This document shows positions 8,000 through 15,909 of a stretch of 32,554 nt of DNA, in pieces. Below the pieces are notes generated by a model. The model was given only the letters and a program-made list of their open reading frames with translations. It did no database searches and had not been told where the DNA came from. Position 1 is the stretch's first letter. The number at the start of each line of letters is the position of its first letter. Where the stretch lies: positions 1-32,554 of the forward strand of contig JAKSUQ010000022.1 in NCBI GenBank assembly GCA_024408855.1, in the 5' to 3' direction. The stretch comes from a bacterium (GTDB lineage: Bacteria; Cyanobacteriota; Vampirovibrionia; Gastranaerophilales; Gastranaerophilaceae). The position numbers and the translations under genes are program-made.

Positions 8000-8809
8000 A
8001 TGAAGAAGATAAAGGAGTATATTTTAGGGGCTGTTTGCTGGCTTAATGCAATTACGTGTTATGCTACGGATAAGTTTGAAATACTTCCGGATTTGCCGGA
8101 CCCTTTAAATTATGCAGTTCAGCCGGCTGAAGCATCAACCGTTTCTTCCAAAGCAGATACTCCGGTTTTGTTAGGAACTCAAGCAATAGGCGGAGAACCG
8201 AGCTTAATTTCTGTTGCTCTTTCTGTCATATTTGTTGTTATACTTATTTATTTAACCGGAATTTTATATGCAAAGCTAAATAAAGTCGGATTTAATACCT
8301 TAAAAAAATGTAACAGTGGACTCGCAAAATCACAAGTAGCTGTTGTTTCTACTACCCAGTTGGGAAGCAACAAAACTTTGCACATTGTAGAGCTTGACGG
8401 AAAAAGAATGTTGATAGGTGCATCCTCCGGCACAATTCAGTTGATAAAAGATTTAGGGAGTGTTAATGATGGTGAAGAAGACGGAGAGTATTCACATATA
8501 GAAATTCCGAACATAAAAATCCCCAAAATTGAAATCCCAAAAATTGAAATTCCGTCTATTGGTTTTTCGAAATTGATTACAAAAACTCATAATATTGATG
8601 CAGAGGATAAAGAAGAAGATACTATAACATCTGATGTTACAGGTGAAACAGAACAATCGGCAACAGAAGAAGAAAATCCTTGTGAAATTATTGACTCTCT
8701 GTTTCAGGCAAACGGTGAAAAAGGCAATATTGAAACATCTCCTGAGGAAGTCAATGAGCACAAAGTCGACCCTGATGAGTATGCATTATACAAGAAGTAT
8801 TTAAGTTAG
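8000..8809 (+). CDS. fliO: FliO-like flagellar export assembly protein
   Basis: The 269-residue protein has an N-terminal signal-like hydrophobic segment (about 4-22), a short extracytoplasmic loop, a strong transmembrane helix (about 73-93), and then the FliO domain with its typical strand pattern VAVVSTTQLGSNKTLHIVEL, DGKRMLIGAS and IQLIKDL (about 112-155). FliO helps assemble FliP/FliR of the flagellar type III export gate. The C-terminal 110 residues are an unusual extension: tandem K-I-[EK]-I-P units at about 165-183, then an acidic tail. AAGG lies 9 nt before the ATG. No other flagellar gene is in the window, which lowers certainty. The neighbouring nonulosonate genes fit a flagellated cell. 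Confidence 0.7.
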   Translation: MKKIKEYILGAVCWLNAITCYATDKFEILPDLPDPLNYAVQPAEASTVSSKADTPVLLGTQAIGGEPSLISVALSVIFVVILIYLTGILYAKLNKVGFNTLKKCNSGLAKSQVAVVSTTQLGSNKTLHIVELDGKRMLIGASSGTIQLIKDLGSVNDGEEDGEYSHIEIPNIKIPKIEIPKIEIPSIGFSKLITKTHNIDAEDKEEDTITSDVTGETEQSATEEENPCEIIDSLFQANGEKGNIETSPEEVNEHKVDPDEYALYKKYLS

Positions 8810-8823
8810 ACAACGGAGTTTAT

Positions 8824-9693
8824 ATGGGCAAGAGTGTGAACATAGCCGGAAAAACAATTGGAGATGGTTTCCCTTGTTTTATAGTGGCAGAAATAGGTAT
8901 TAATCATAACGGTTCGGTTGAATTAGCCAAAGAACTGATTGATATAGCGGTTAATGCAGGATGTGATGCCGTTAAATTTCAAAAAAGAACTATTGATATT
9001 GTGTACTCACAAGAAGAATTGTCCAAAAAACGACAAAGTATATTCGGTGAAACAAATGGTGATTTAAAGCGAGGTTTGGAATTCGGATTTGATGAATACT
9101 CACAAATTGATAAATATTGTAAAGATAAAAATATAATTTGGTTTGCTTCTTGCTGGGATGAAAGTTCTGTTGATTTTATGGAACAGTTTGATTGTCCTTG
9201 TTACAAAATTGCATCCGCATCCTTAACTGATGATAACTTATTAAGATACACAAAAAACACGGGAAAATCGATTTTACTTTCAACAGGTATGTCATCTATG
9301 GAAATAATCAGGCATGCTGTTGATATTTTAGGAGAAGATAATCTTCTTATATATCATTGCACTTCTACTTACCCGTCTAACCCGGAAGAAATTAATTTGA
9401 AAGTTATAGAAACCTTGAAAAATGAATTCAACTGTCCGATAGGTTATTCAGGACATGAAAGAGGAATTTCACCGTCTGTACTTGCAGTTGCCCTTGGGGC
9501 TTGTTCTGTTGAAAGACATATTACAGCAGATAGAACTAATTGGGGTTCTGATCAGGCAGCAAGCCTTGAACCTAACGGATTGTGTCATATGGTAAGAGAT
9601 ATACGACAAGTCCCTGCGTTACTTGGCAATGGTAAAAAAACTGTATATGAAAGGGAACTTCCTATTATAGAAAAATTGAGGAGAGTAAAATGA
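8824..9693 (+). CDS. NeuB-family nonulosonate (sialic/pseudaminic/legionaminic acid) synthase, no SAF domain
   Basis: The 289-residue protein is a NeuB-type TIM barrel that condenses phosphoenolpyruvate with an N-acyl hexosamine to give a nine-carbon acid. Characteristic segments are FIVAEIGINHNGS, CDAVKFQKR, FASCWDESS, YKIASASL, LLSTGMSS, LIYHCTSTYP and IGYSGHERG. Typical NeuB/PseI/LegI proteins are about 335-350 residues long and end in an antifreeze-like SAF domain; this one stops after the barrel. Which acid it makes cannot be told. GGAG lies 5 nt before the ATG, 14 bp after fliO, and the stop overlaps the next start by 4 nt, so the three plus-strand genes look like one operon. Confidence 0.85.
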   Translation: MGKSVNIAGKTIGDGFPCFIVAEIGINHNGSVELAKELIDIAVNAGCDAVKFQKRTIDIVYSQEELSKKRQSIFGETNGDLKRGLEFGFDEYSQIDKYCKDKNIIWFASCWDESSVDFMEQFDCPCYKIASASLTDDNLLRYTKNTGKSILLSTGMSSMEIIRHAVDILGEDNLLIYHCTSTYPSNPEEINLKVIETLKNEFNCPIGYSGHERGISPSVLAVALGACSVERHITADRTNWGSDQAASLEPNGLCHMVRDIRQVPALLGNGKKTVYERELPIIEKLRRVK

Positions 9694-10175
9694 TTTCTTT
9701 ACCCCGTACGATTAAAATGGTAATTACAGATTTTGACGGAATTGTTACGGACAACTGCGTTTATATTAATGACAATGGCGAAATGACAAGGAAACTTAAT
9801 TTTAAAGATATTATGGCCTTCTCTTTGCTTCAAAAAAACGGGTATAAAACGGGTATTATTTCAGGAGAAAAAAATAAAGCGATTGAAATATTATCAAAAA
9901 AATTTAATATTTCAGAAGTTCATCAAGATATAAGAAAAAAAGTAGACGTTTTAAATTCCATTATAAAAAAATATTCTCTTACTCCGGAAGAATATGTTTA
10001 TATTGGAGATGATGTAAATGATTTTGATTCTTTATTGATAGCTAAGTATGCAATTACGGTACCTAATGCAATAAAAAAAGTTTTGGAAATTCCGCATATC
10101 CAAATTACGGAAAATATTTCCGGAAATGGTGCTTTTAGAGAAGTTGTAGACTGCTTGCTTAATGGTAACGACTGA
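9690..10175 (+). CDS. KdsC-like HAD phosphatase
   Basis: This 161-residue protein is a C0-type HAD phosphatase of the KdsC/acylneuraminate-phosphatase group. It has the nucleophile motif DFDGIVTDN (about residues 14-22), GIISGEKN (motif II Ser), a Lys in KVDVLNSIIKK, and YIGDDVNDFDSL (metal ligands). KdsC relatives dephosphorylate KDO-8-phosphate or nonulosonate-9-phosphate. Overlap with the NeuB-family gene (ATGA) suggests it acts on that product or on a precursor. GAGGAG precedes the ATG. The last 17 bp overlap the end of the convergent mfd gene. Confidence 0.85.
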   Translation: MISLPRTIKMVITDFDGIVTDNCVYINDNGEMTRKLNFKDIMAFSLLQKNGYKTGIISGEKNKAIEILSKKFNISEVHQDIRKKVDVLNSIIKKYSLTPEEYVYIGDDVNDFDSLLIAKYAITVPNAIKKVLEIPHIQITENISGNGAFREVVDCLLNGND

Positions 10176-13100
10176 TTGTTGATTTAATTTTATCAAATAG
10201 ATTTAAGAGTAGTTCATACATTTCATCAAATGACATGCCTGTTTGAGAAATTAAAAGTATTGATTTTCCATCGGTGCAGGAAGCCGGAGCTATTGTGAAT
10301 TTGATTTTTGATATAATTTCCCGATTAATGTTCTGTTTTAAAATATTCCATTCATATTGGGTAAACGGAGTATATATTCTTATATCATTACCACATTCTC
10401 TAATCACAGGTACATAGCAATCTGTTGCAATAAGTCTTATTTTTATTAATTTAATAAGATTTTCGACTTCATCCGGTATTCTTGAAAATCTGTCTTTCCA
10501 TTCAGAAATGATATAATCAAGTTCGGTTTCATTGTTAACATCTGAAAGCCTTTTGTATTCAATCATTTTTTGTTCGGTTGAACCTACCCATTCATCAGGT
10601 ATGAATGCTGTAATATTAATGTCGATAATTGTAGGTTTAGATTTATTAACAGTTTCACCTTTAAGTTCTTGAACTGTTTCCTCAAGAAGTTGGCAATATG
10701 TATCAAATCCGACATTTATCATATGTCCATGTTGTTTTGTGCCAAGTATATTACCGACTCCTCTTATTTCTACATCACGCATAGCAATTCTGTATCCGCT
10801 TCCCAATGAAGTAAATTCTTTTATTGCTTTTAATCTTTCGGAAGCATCCTGGGTAAGGTCTTTGTCTTTCTTATATAAGCAATAGCAATATGCTTGTTTT
10901 TCACTTCTTCCGACTCTGCCTCTTAGTTGATAAAGTTGAGCCAATCCAAATTTGTCCGCATCATGTACTATTATTGTATTGGCATTCGGTATGTCCAAAC
11001 CGTTTTCAATAATGGTTGTGCAAAGCAAAATGTCACTTTCATGCTTATCAAAACCAATAATTACATTTTCAAGTTCCTTTTCGCTCAGTTTTCCATGACC
11101 AATCGATATTCTTGCATTAGGAACAATTTTTTGAAGTTTTAGTGCAAATTCGTTTATTGTTTCTACTCTGTTATAGAGGTAAAAAATTTGTCCGTCTCTG
11201 TCAAGTTCGTTTGTTATAGCGTTTTTTATAATTTGTTCATTATATTCGCCGACATAAGTTTTTATAGGAAGTCTGTTTTGTGGTGGTGTGTTGATTATAG
11301 AAATATCTTTAATTCCTGACAACGACATATAAAGTGTTCTTGGGATAGGAGTTGCAGACATTGAGATTATATCAATATTTTCCCGAAATTCTTTCAATTT
11401 TTCTTTATGTCTTACTCCAAATCTGTGTTCTTCATCAATTACAAGTAATCCTAAATCTTTAAAAACTATATTATCTTGAAGCAATTTATGAGTAGCAATA
11501 ACCACATCACACTTTCCGGTTGCTAAATTTTTGAGGGTTTCCTTTTGTTCTTTTGCACTTCTAAACCTGCAAAGCAATTCTACATTAACTCCAAAAGGTT
11601 TAAATCGGTCCAGTACGGTTTGATAATGTTGAAGTGCTAAAATAGTTGTTGGTACGATTACAGCTACTTGTTTTAATGAATTTACGGCTTTAAACATTGC
11701 ACGCATCGCAACTTCAGTTTTGCCAAAGCCAACATCACCGCAAATTAATCTGTCCATAGGAGAAGAATTTTCCATATCAGATTTTATTTCATTAATAGCT
11801 TTTGCTTGATCAGGAGTCTCAATATATTCAAATGCTTCTTCCATTTCAAGCTGCATAGGAGTATCTTCTGCAAAAGCAATTCCTTCTTGCATTTTTCTTC
11901 TTGCATATAGTCTTAAAAGATCGTAAGCGACACTTTCAACCTCTTTTTTTACTCTTGTTTTTGTATTTTCCCAATCAGAGCCCCCCATTCTGGACAATTT
12001 TGGTTTTATTTGTCCGGAACCTCTGTAACGGCACAACATATTAATTTGTTCAGCTGGAATATGTAATTTGTCTTTGTTTGCGTATTCAATAGTTAAATAA
12101 TCTTTAAGTTGACCATCAATCTCTTGTTTAGTGAGTCCTATATATATACCAACACCATGAACCGTATGAACAACATATTCACCGGATTTTATATCATTAA
12201 TATTTTCTATATATTCAGGTTTTGCCTTATATTTAGACTTTTTGCCCGACGGTATATCTTTTTGTCGTTTGTTAAAAAGTTCTCTGTCTGTTATTACAAG
12301 AATTTTGCCGTCTGACATTTCTGTTCCGGATGAATTTATACAGCTTATGTATTGCGGAGAAAATATTTGATATTCAGACAAAACCTCTTTAACCCGTTCT
12401 TTAAAATCCGTTGCAATTATAATTTGATAATCCTTGTGATTTAATATATATTCTGCGACTTTATCCATATCGGCATCAAATATTGGTATTGAAGAAGAAT
12501 TAATATCAATAATTTCGGCAGCTTCATCCGATAAAAAATTATTTAATGAAATTTTCTGAAATTTTATCAATTTTTCATATATTTCATTAAAAGAGAAATG
12601 ATTAAGTTCTCGAAGCGGCTCAATTTGATTGAGTTTAAGCGCTTCATTAAAAGCGTTATCAGATACTTCCGTAACTTGTTTTAATTTGGAACTAATTTCA
12701 ACGTATTCATCATAGACAATTATTGCGTCATTAAAAGAATCTAAAATATTTATCAGTTTGTTATTAAAATACGATTGATAAACTCCGATCCCCTCAAAAT
12801 AGCCTTCTTCTTCAAATTTTTCTTTCAGTTCGGGGGAAAACTCCTCGGGTGAATTTTGAGGTAAAACAAATTTATAAAGCGGAAGAATTTCCACTTTGTC
12901 AATTTTTTCAATTGATTTTTGTGTTTCATTATTAAAAAATCTTATGTCAACAATTTCATCCCCCCAAAACTCAATCCTTACAGGATTTTGATGAAGTGCA
13001 AATATATCAGAGATATCCCCTCGTATTGAAAATTCTCCGATATCCGATACCATTGTTGCCCGTCTGTAACCTAATTCAGATAACTTATTAAGTAAATCTT

Positions 13101-13518
13101 TTTGTGAGATATTATCTCCAATTTTTAAATCCAATTTGTTATTCTCAAAAAATTCCAGAGTCGGAAATTTTTCGCACAAAACTTTCACCGGAATTATTGT
13201 TATTTTTTCAGGATTTCTGATTATATCGACTTGTCTTTGATAATCATACAAATCATTTTGCAATGTTTCGTACAATGAAATGCTTGTGTAGGGCATAATG
13301 TTGGATTTTATTTCAAAAATTTTTTCCAGATCTGCTTGGTAGCGTAATCCGTTTTGTTCGGTAGAAGTCAAAAATAAAATTGGTTTTGTTGAGTATTTAT
13401 TAATATAATTTAAAATCCACAACTTACTAAACGAAGTTAATCCTGTTAATGTAAAACTTCGATTGGTATTAATATTGCGGACAAATTTATTAAAAAAAGA
13501 ACACTTATCAGGTTTCAT
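10159..13518 (-). CDS. mfd: transcription-repair coupling factor Mfd
   Basis: The 1119-residue protein has the full Mfd layout: a UvrB-like N-terminal module (about 1-340) without helicase motifs, a middle linker, the RNA-polymerase-interacting domain (about 445-510, with VVHTVHGVGIYIG), a RecG-like translocase with Walker A GDVGFGKT (about 594-601), the DEEH box (about 697-700) and SATPIPRTLYMSL, the TRG region, and a C-terminal domain. Mfd removes stalled RNA polymerase from lesions and recruits UvrA. It is the last gene of murA-(RWYD gene)-mfd; its ATG overlaps the preceding stop by 4 nt. Confidence 0.97.
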   Translation of the reverse strand: MKPDKCSFFNKFVRNINTNRSFTLTGLTSFSKLWILNYINKYSTKPILFLTSTEQNGLRYQADLEKIFEIKSNIMPYTSISLYETLQNDLYDYQRQVDIIRNPEKITIIPVKVLCEKFPTLEFFENNKLDLKIGDNISQKDLLNKLSELGYRRATMVSDIGEFSIRGDISDIFALHQNPVRIEFWGDEIVDIRFFNNETQKSIEKIDKVEILPLYKFVLPQNSPEEFSPELKEKFEEEGYFEGIGVYQSYFNNKLINILDSFNDAIIVYDEYVEISSKLKQVTEVSDNAFNEALKLNQIEPLRELNHFSFNEIYEKLIKFQKISLNNFLSDEAAEIIDINSSSIPIFDADMDKVAEYILNHKDYQIIIATDFKERVKEVLSEYQIFSPQYISCINSSGTEMSDGKILVITDRELFNKRQKDIPSGKKSKYKAKPEYIENINDIKSGEYVVHTVHGVGIYIGLTKQEIDGQLKDYLTIEYANKDKLHIPAEQINMLCRYRGSGQIKPKLSRMGGSDWENTKTRVKKEVESVAYDLLRLYARRKMQEGIAFAEDTPMQLEMEEAFEYIETPDQAKAINEIKSDMENSSPMDRLICGDVGFGKTEVAMRAMFKAVNSLKQVAVIVPTTILALQHYQTVLDRFKPFGVNVELLCRFRSAKEQKETLKNLATGKCDVVIATHKLLQDNIVFKDLGLLVIDEEHRFGVRHKEKLKEFRENIDIISMSATPIPRTLYMSLSGIKDISIINTPPQNRLPIKTYVGEYNEQIIKNAITNELDRDGQIFYLYNRVETINEFALKLQKIVPNARISIGHGKLSEKELENVIIGFDKHESDILLCTTIIENGLDIPNANTIIVHDADKFGLAQLYQLRGRVGRSEKQAYCYCLYKKDKDLTQDASERLKAIKEFTSLGSGYRIAMRDVEIRGVGNILGTKQHGHMINVGFDTYCQLLEETVQELKGETVNKSKPTIIDINITAFIPDEWVGSTEQKMIEYKRLSDVNNETELDYIISEWKDRFSRIPDEVENLIKLIKIRLIATDCYVPVIRECGNDIRIYTPFTQYEWNILKQNINREIISKIKFTIAPASCTDGKSILLISQTGMSFDEMYELLLNLFDKIKSTISRYH

Positions 13519-13850
13519 TCTTTAAAATTCGGGCTTTCGTATTCAATTCCCATTTCTCTTATTGCAGCAATAAACCTCTCTGCACAGGAGTGTTGAACTT
13601 CAGGCGGAACGACTCTTAAAATTTCAACTGTTCTGGAAATAATGGGATCTTTATCGTACCATCTTGCACCATTAACAGGTTTTACTAAATCATAAAATCT
13701 GTCCAGCGCCTCTTTGGATACCTTTTGCTCCAATTTATCCAAGAAAATAACCGCATGCTCTCTCAATTCATCCTGATAATTTTTCAAAAGCTCAATAACT
13801 TCCATTAATTTAGGATCATGATCATACCATCTCTTATAAACGGGACTCAT
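13515..13850 (-). CDS. small protein with two RWYD-x-DP repeats
   Basis: This 111-residue protein contains two copies of a roughly 35-residue unit beginning RWYD-[HK]-DP (Trp8 and Trp64). Each is followed by a predicted helix pair with L-x-x-x-[IV]-E-[IL]-L and a second helix about 15 residues on. The same unit occurs twice in the gene at 30822-31232, so this is a small family in this genome. I do not recognise a named domain. There is no signal peptide or membrane segment, so it is cytoplasmic. Translation starts inside the end of murA (17-nt overlap) behind a GGGGGT ribosome-binding site, and its stop overlaps the mfd start, so it is tightly coupled to cell-wall and repair genes. Confidence 0.8.
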   Translation of the reverse strand: MSPVYKRWYDHDPKLMEVIELLKNYQDELREHAVIFLDKLEQKVSKEALDRFYDLVKPVNGARWYDKDPIISRTVEILRVVPPEVQHSCAERFIAAIREMGIEYESPNFKE

Positions 13851-15147
13851 TTAATACCCCCTGTTCAATATTTGTTTCATCATTATATCTTTGAATTTTG
13901 CCACCTAAGTCTCTTAGTTTCTTTTCAAAAAATTCATAACCTCTATCAATGTGGTGCAATTTTTCTACTATTGTTTCACCATTTGCCATTAATCCTGCAA
14001 GAACCAAAGCTGCACCCGCACGCAAATCGCTCGCAACTACGTTTGCTCCCGTCAGATTTTTTACACCTTTAATAATCGCGTGATTGCGATCTTGATGGAT
14101 ATCAGCCCCCATTCTTCTTAAATCAGGAACTTGCATAAACCTGTTTTCGTAAAGGCTTTCTGTAATAATTCCGACTCCGTTAGCTGTAGTCAGCAAAGTC
14201 ATAGCAATAGCTTGCAAATCAGTCGGGAACCCGGGATATGGCTGAGTAACAAAATTTATGGAATTAAGTCTGCCCTTTGTGCTTACTTCTATTGTTGTAG
14301 GATCAGCCAACTTAATATTTGCTCCCATTTTTATTAATTTATCATTAAAGAAAGTTAAATGCGCCGGATAAACATTTTTAATAACAGCTTTACCTCTTGT
14401 CCCGACAACAGCTGCAATAAATGTACCGGCTTCAATTCTGTCCGGAATTGTTGTATACTCTGCCGAATGAAGGCTCGATTGTTTAACTCCGTTGATAACA
14501 ATTTCGGAAGTGCCGGCGCCGTTGATGTCTGCGCCTATTGTGTTTAAAAAGTTTGCCAAATCAACGATTTCAGGCTCTTGAGCCGCATTTTGTATTCTTG
14601 TGGAACCCTCAGCTGTAACAGCTGCTAACATAAGATTCTCAGTTGCACCAACAGACGGAATGTCTAAGTAAATGTCAGCTCCTACAAGTTTTGGTGCTTT
14701 TGCATGTACGTAGCCGTTTTCTATTTTAATTTTTGCACCAAGTGTTTCCAATCCTTTTATATGAAAGTCAACTCTGCGTTCGCCGATTGCACAACCTCCG
14801 GGTAAAGCAACAATAGCTTCTTTACATCTTGAAATCAATGCTCCTAAAATTGTAAAAGATGCTCGCATCTTGCTGACTAATTCATATTTTGCCGTTACCG
14901 AAGATATATTTGTAGCATCGACGACTACCGATTTTTCTCCTTTGTTATAATCAAGTTTGGCACCCAAATCACGAAGTACTTGCAGCATTACATTAACGTC
15001 TGTGAGATTTGGTACATTATATATTTTTGTAACTCCGCTCACTAAAATAGACGCTGCAAATAATTTTAAAACGGAATTTTTAGCTCCGCATACGGAAATT
15101 TCACCTCTTAATGGTTCACCACCCTGAATTTTGTACTTTTCCGTCAA
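13834..15147 (-). CDS. murA: UDP-N-acetylglucosamine 1-carboxyvinyltransferase MurA
   Basis: The 437-residue enzyme transfers enolpyruvate from PEP to UDP-GlcNAc, the first committed step of peptidoglycan synthesis. It shows the inside-out alpha/beta barrel landmarks: CGAKNSVLK (Lys23/Asn24, PEP binding), the catalytic loop LPGGCAIGERRVD with Cys119 (so fosfomycin-sensitive type), and the C-terminal DLRAGAALVLAGL. The start is a TTG at 15145-15147 preceded by a strong GGAGG 6 nt upstream; no ATG fits better. Its 3' end overlaps the next gene by 17 nt. It heads the murA-RWYD-mfd unit and is divergent from rimP-nusA. Confidence 0.96.
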   Translation of the reverse strand: MTEKYKIQGGEPLRGEISVCGAKNSVLKLFAASILVSGVTKIYNVPNLTDVNVMLQVLRDLGAKLDYNKGEKSVVVDATNISSVTAKYELVSKMRASFTILGALISRCKEAIVALPGGCAIGERRVDFHIKGLETLGAKIKIENGYVHAKAPKLVGADIYLDIPSVGATENLMLAAVTAEGSTRIQNAAQEPEIVDLANFLNTIGADINGAGTSEIVINGVKQSSLHSAEYTTIPDRIEAGTFIAAVVGTRGKAVIKNVYPAHLTFFNDKLIKMGANIKLADPTTIEVSTKGRLNSINFVTQPYPGFPTDLQAIAMTLLTTANGVGIITESLYENRFMQVPDLRRMGADIHQDRNHAIIKGVKNLTGANVVASDLRAGAALVLAGLMANGETIVEKLHHIDRGYEFFEKKLRDLGGKIQRYNDETNIEQGVLNESRL

Positions 15148-15283
15148 AAATTGCCTCCAATCTATCGTACATTATTATAATACAATTATTATAAAATCTT
15201 GTAAAGTATTGTGAAATAAAAAAGTAAATATAGTAAAACAGTTGTTTTTTCTGACGTTAGAATTTACATAGCTTAACATTAGA

Positions 15284-15312
15284 TTTACAAAACTATAAAA
15301 ATTTGATATATT
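15284..15312 (+). promoter_or_regulatory. promoter of the rimP-nusA operon
   Basis: TTTACA (15284-15289) and TATATT (15307-15312) are separated by 17 bp. The expected start near 15319 gives a leader of about 80 nt that contains a terminator-like hairpin. Confidence 0.55.
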
Positions 15313-15336
15313 TTAGGTGTAATATGTTTCTTTAGG

Positions 15337-15364
15337 AAAGAACGGCAGTGGCTCGTTCTTTTTT
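15337..15364 (+). terminator. leader terminator hairpin (candidate attenuator) upstream of rimP-nusA
   Basis: AAAGAACG (15337-15344) pairs with CGTTCTTT (15354-15361), with extra GC pairs possible in the loop, and the stem runs into six T residues (15359-15364). It lies between the predicted promoter and the rimP start, so it could end transcription early. Confidence 0.6.
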
Positions 15365-15398
15365 CATTATTACGGATGATACAAAGGATAGGAGCAAT

Positions 15399-15881
15399 AT
15401 GAAACAAGATTTGAACAGACATGAAATTTTGGAAAAAATAACTCCGATTATTGAAAATACTGCTGTCAGGTACAATCTTATTCCTGTCGAAATTGAATTT
15501 GTGAAAGAAAATCACAGATGGTATGTGAGGATATACATATATTCTTATGAAAAAGACGTAACGCTTGATGATTGTGAAAATATGACCCGCAGTCTGAATG
15601 ACTTTTTAGATACACTAATTCCGGTAAAATATTATTTAGAGGTATCTTCTCCCGGTTTAGAACGGAAATTCAAATCAGATAAAGAATTCCTTATATTTAA
15701 AGGCAGACGGGTTAGTATTAAGTTAAAAGAGCCATTGGAAAGTGAAGAAGAAAAAATTTTTAAAGGTGAAATTATTGATTGGGATGATAAAGATGGACTT
15801 ACTTTTTTCCGTTTTGAGGACGGACAAGAATTGGTAATTCCAAAAGAAAACATTCAATCTGCAAAATTATATATTGATTAA
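15399..15881 (+). CDS. rimP: ribosome maturation factor RimP
   Basis: The 160-residue protein has the RimP (YlxS/DUF150) layout: an N-terminal alpha/beta domain containing RWYVRIYIY, the signature YYLEVSSPGLERKF (about 88-101), and a C-terminal SH3-like barrel beginning FKGRRVSIKL. RimP assists maturation of the 30S subunit. The ATG at 15399 is chosen because AGGAG stands directly before it; an in-frame upstream codon would run back through the leader hairpin. nusA follows after 28 bp, the normal neighbour of rimP. Confidence 0.95.
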   Translation: MKQDLNRHEILEKITPIIENTAVRYNLIPVEIEFVKENHRWYVRIYIYSYEKDVTLDDCENMTRSLNDFLDTLIPVKYYLEVSSPGLERKFKSDKEFLIFKGRRVSIKLKEPLESEEEKIFKGEIIDWDDKDGLTFFRFEDGQELVIPKENIQSAKLYID

Positions 15882-15909
15882 AATTTATAGATAAAAGAAA
15901 GGAATAAAA

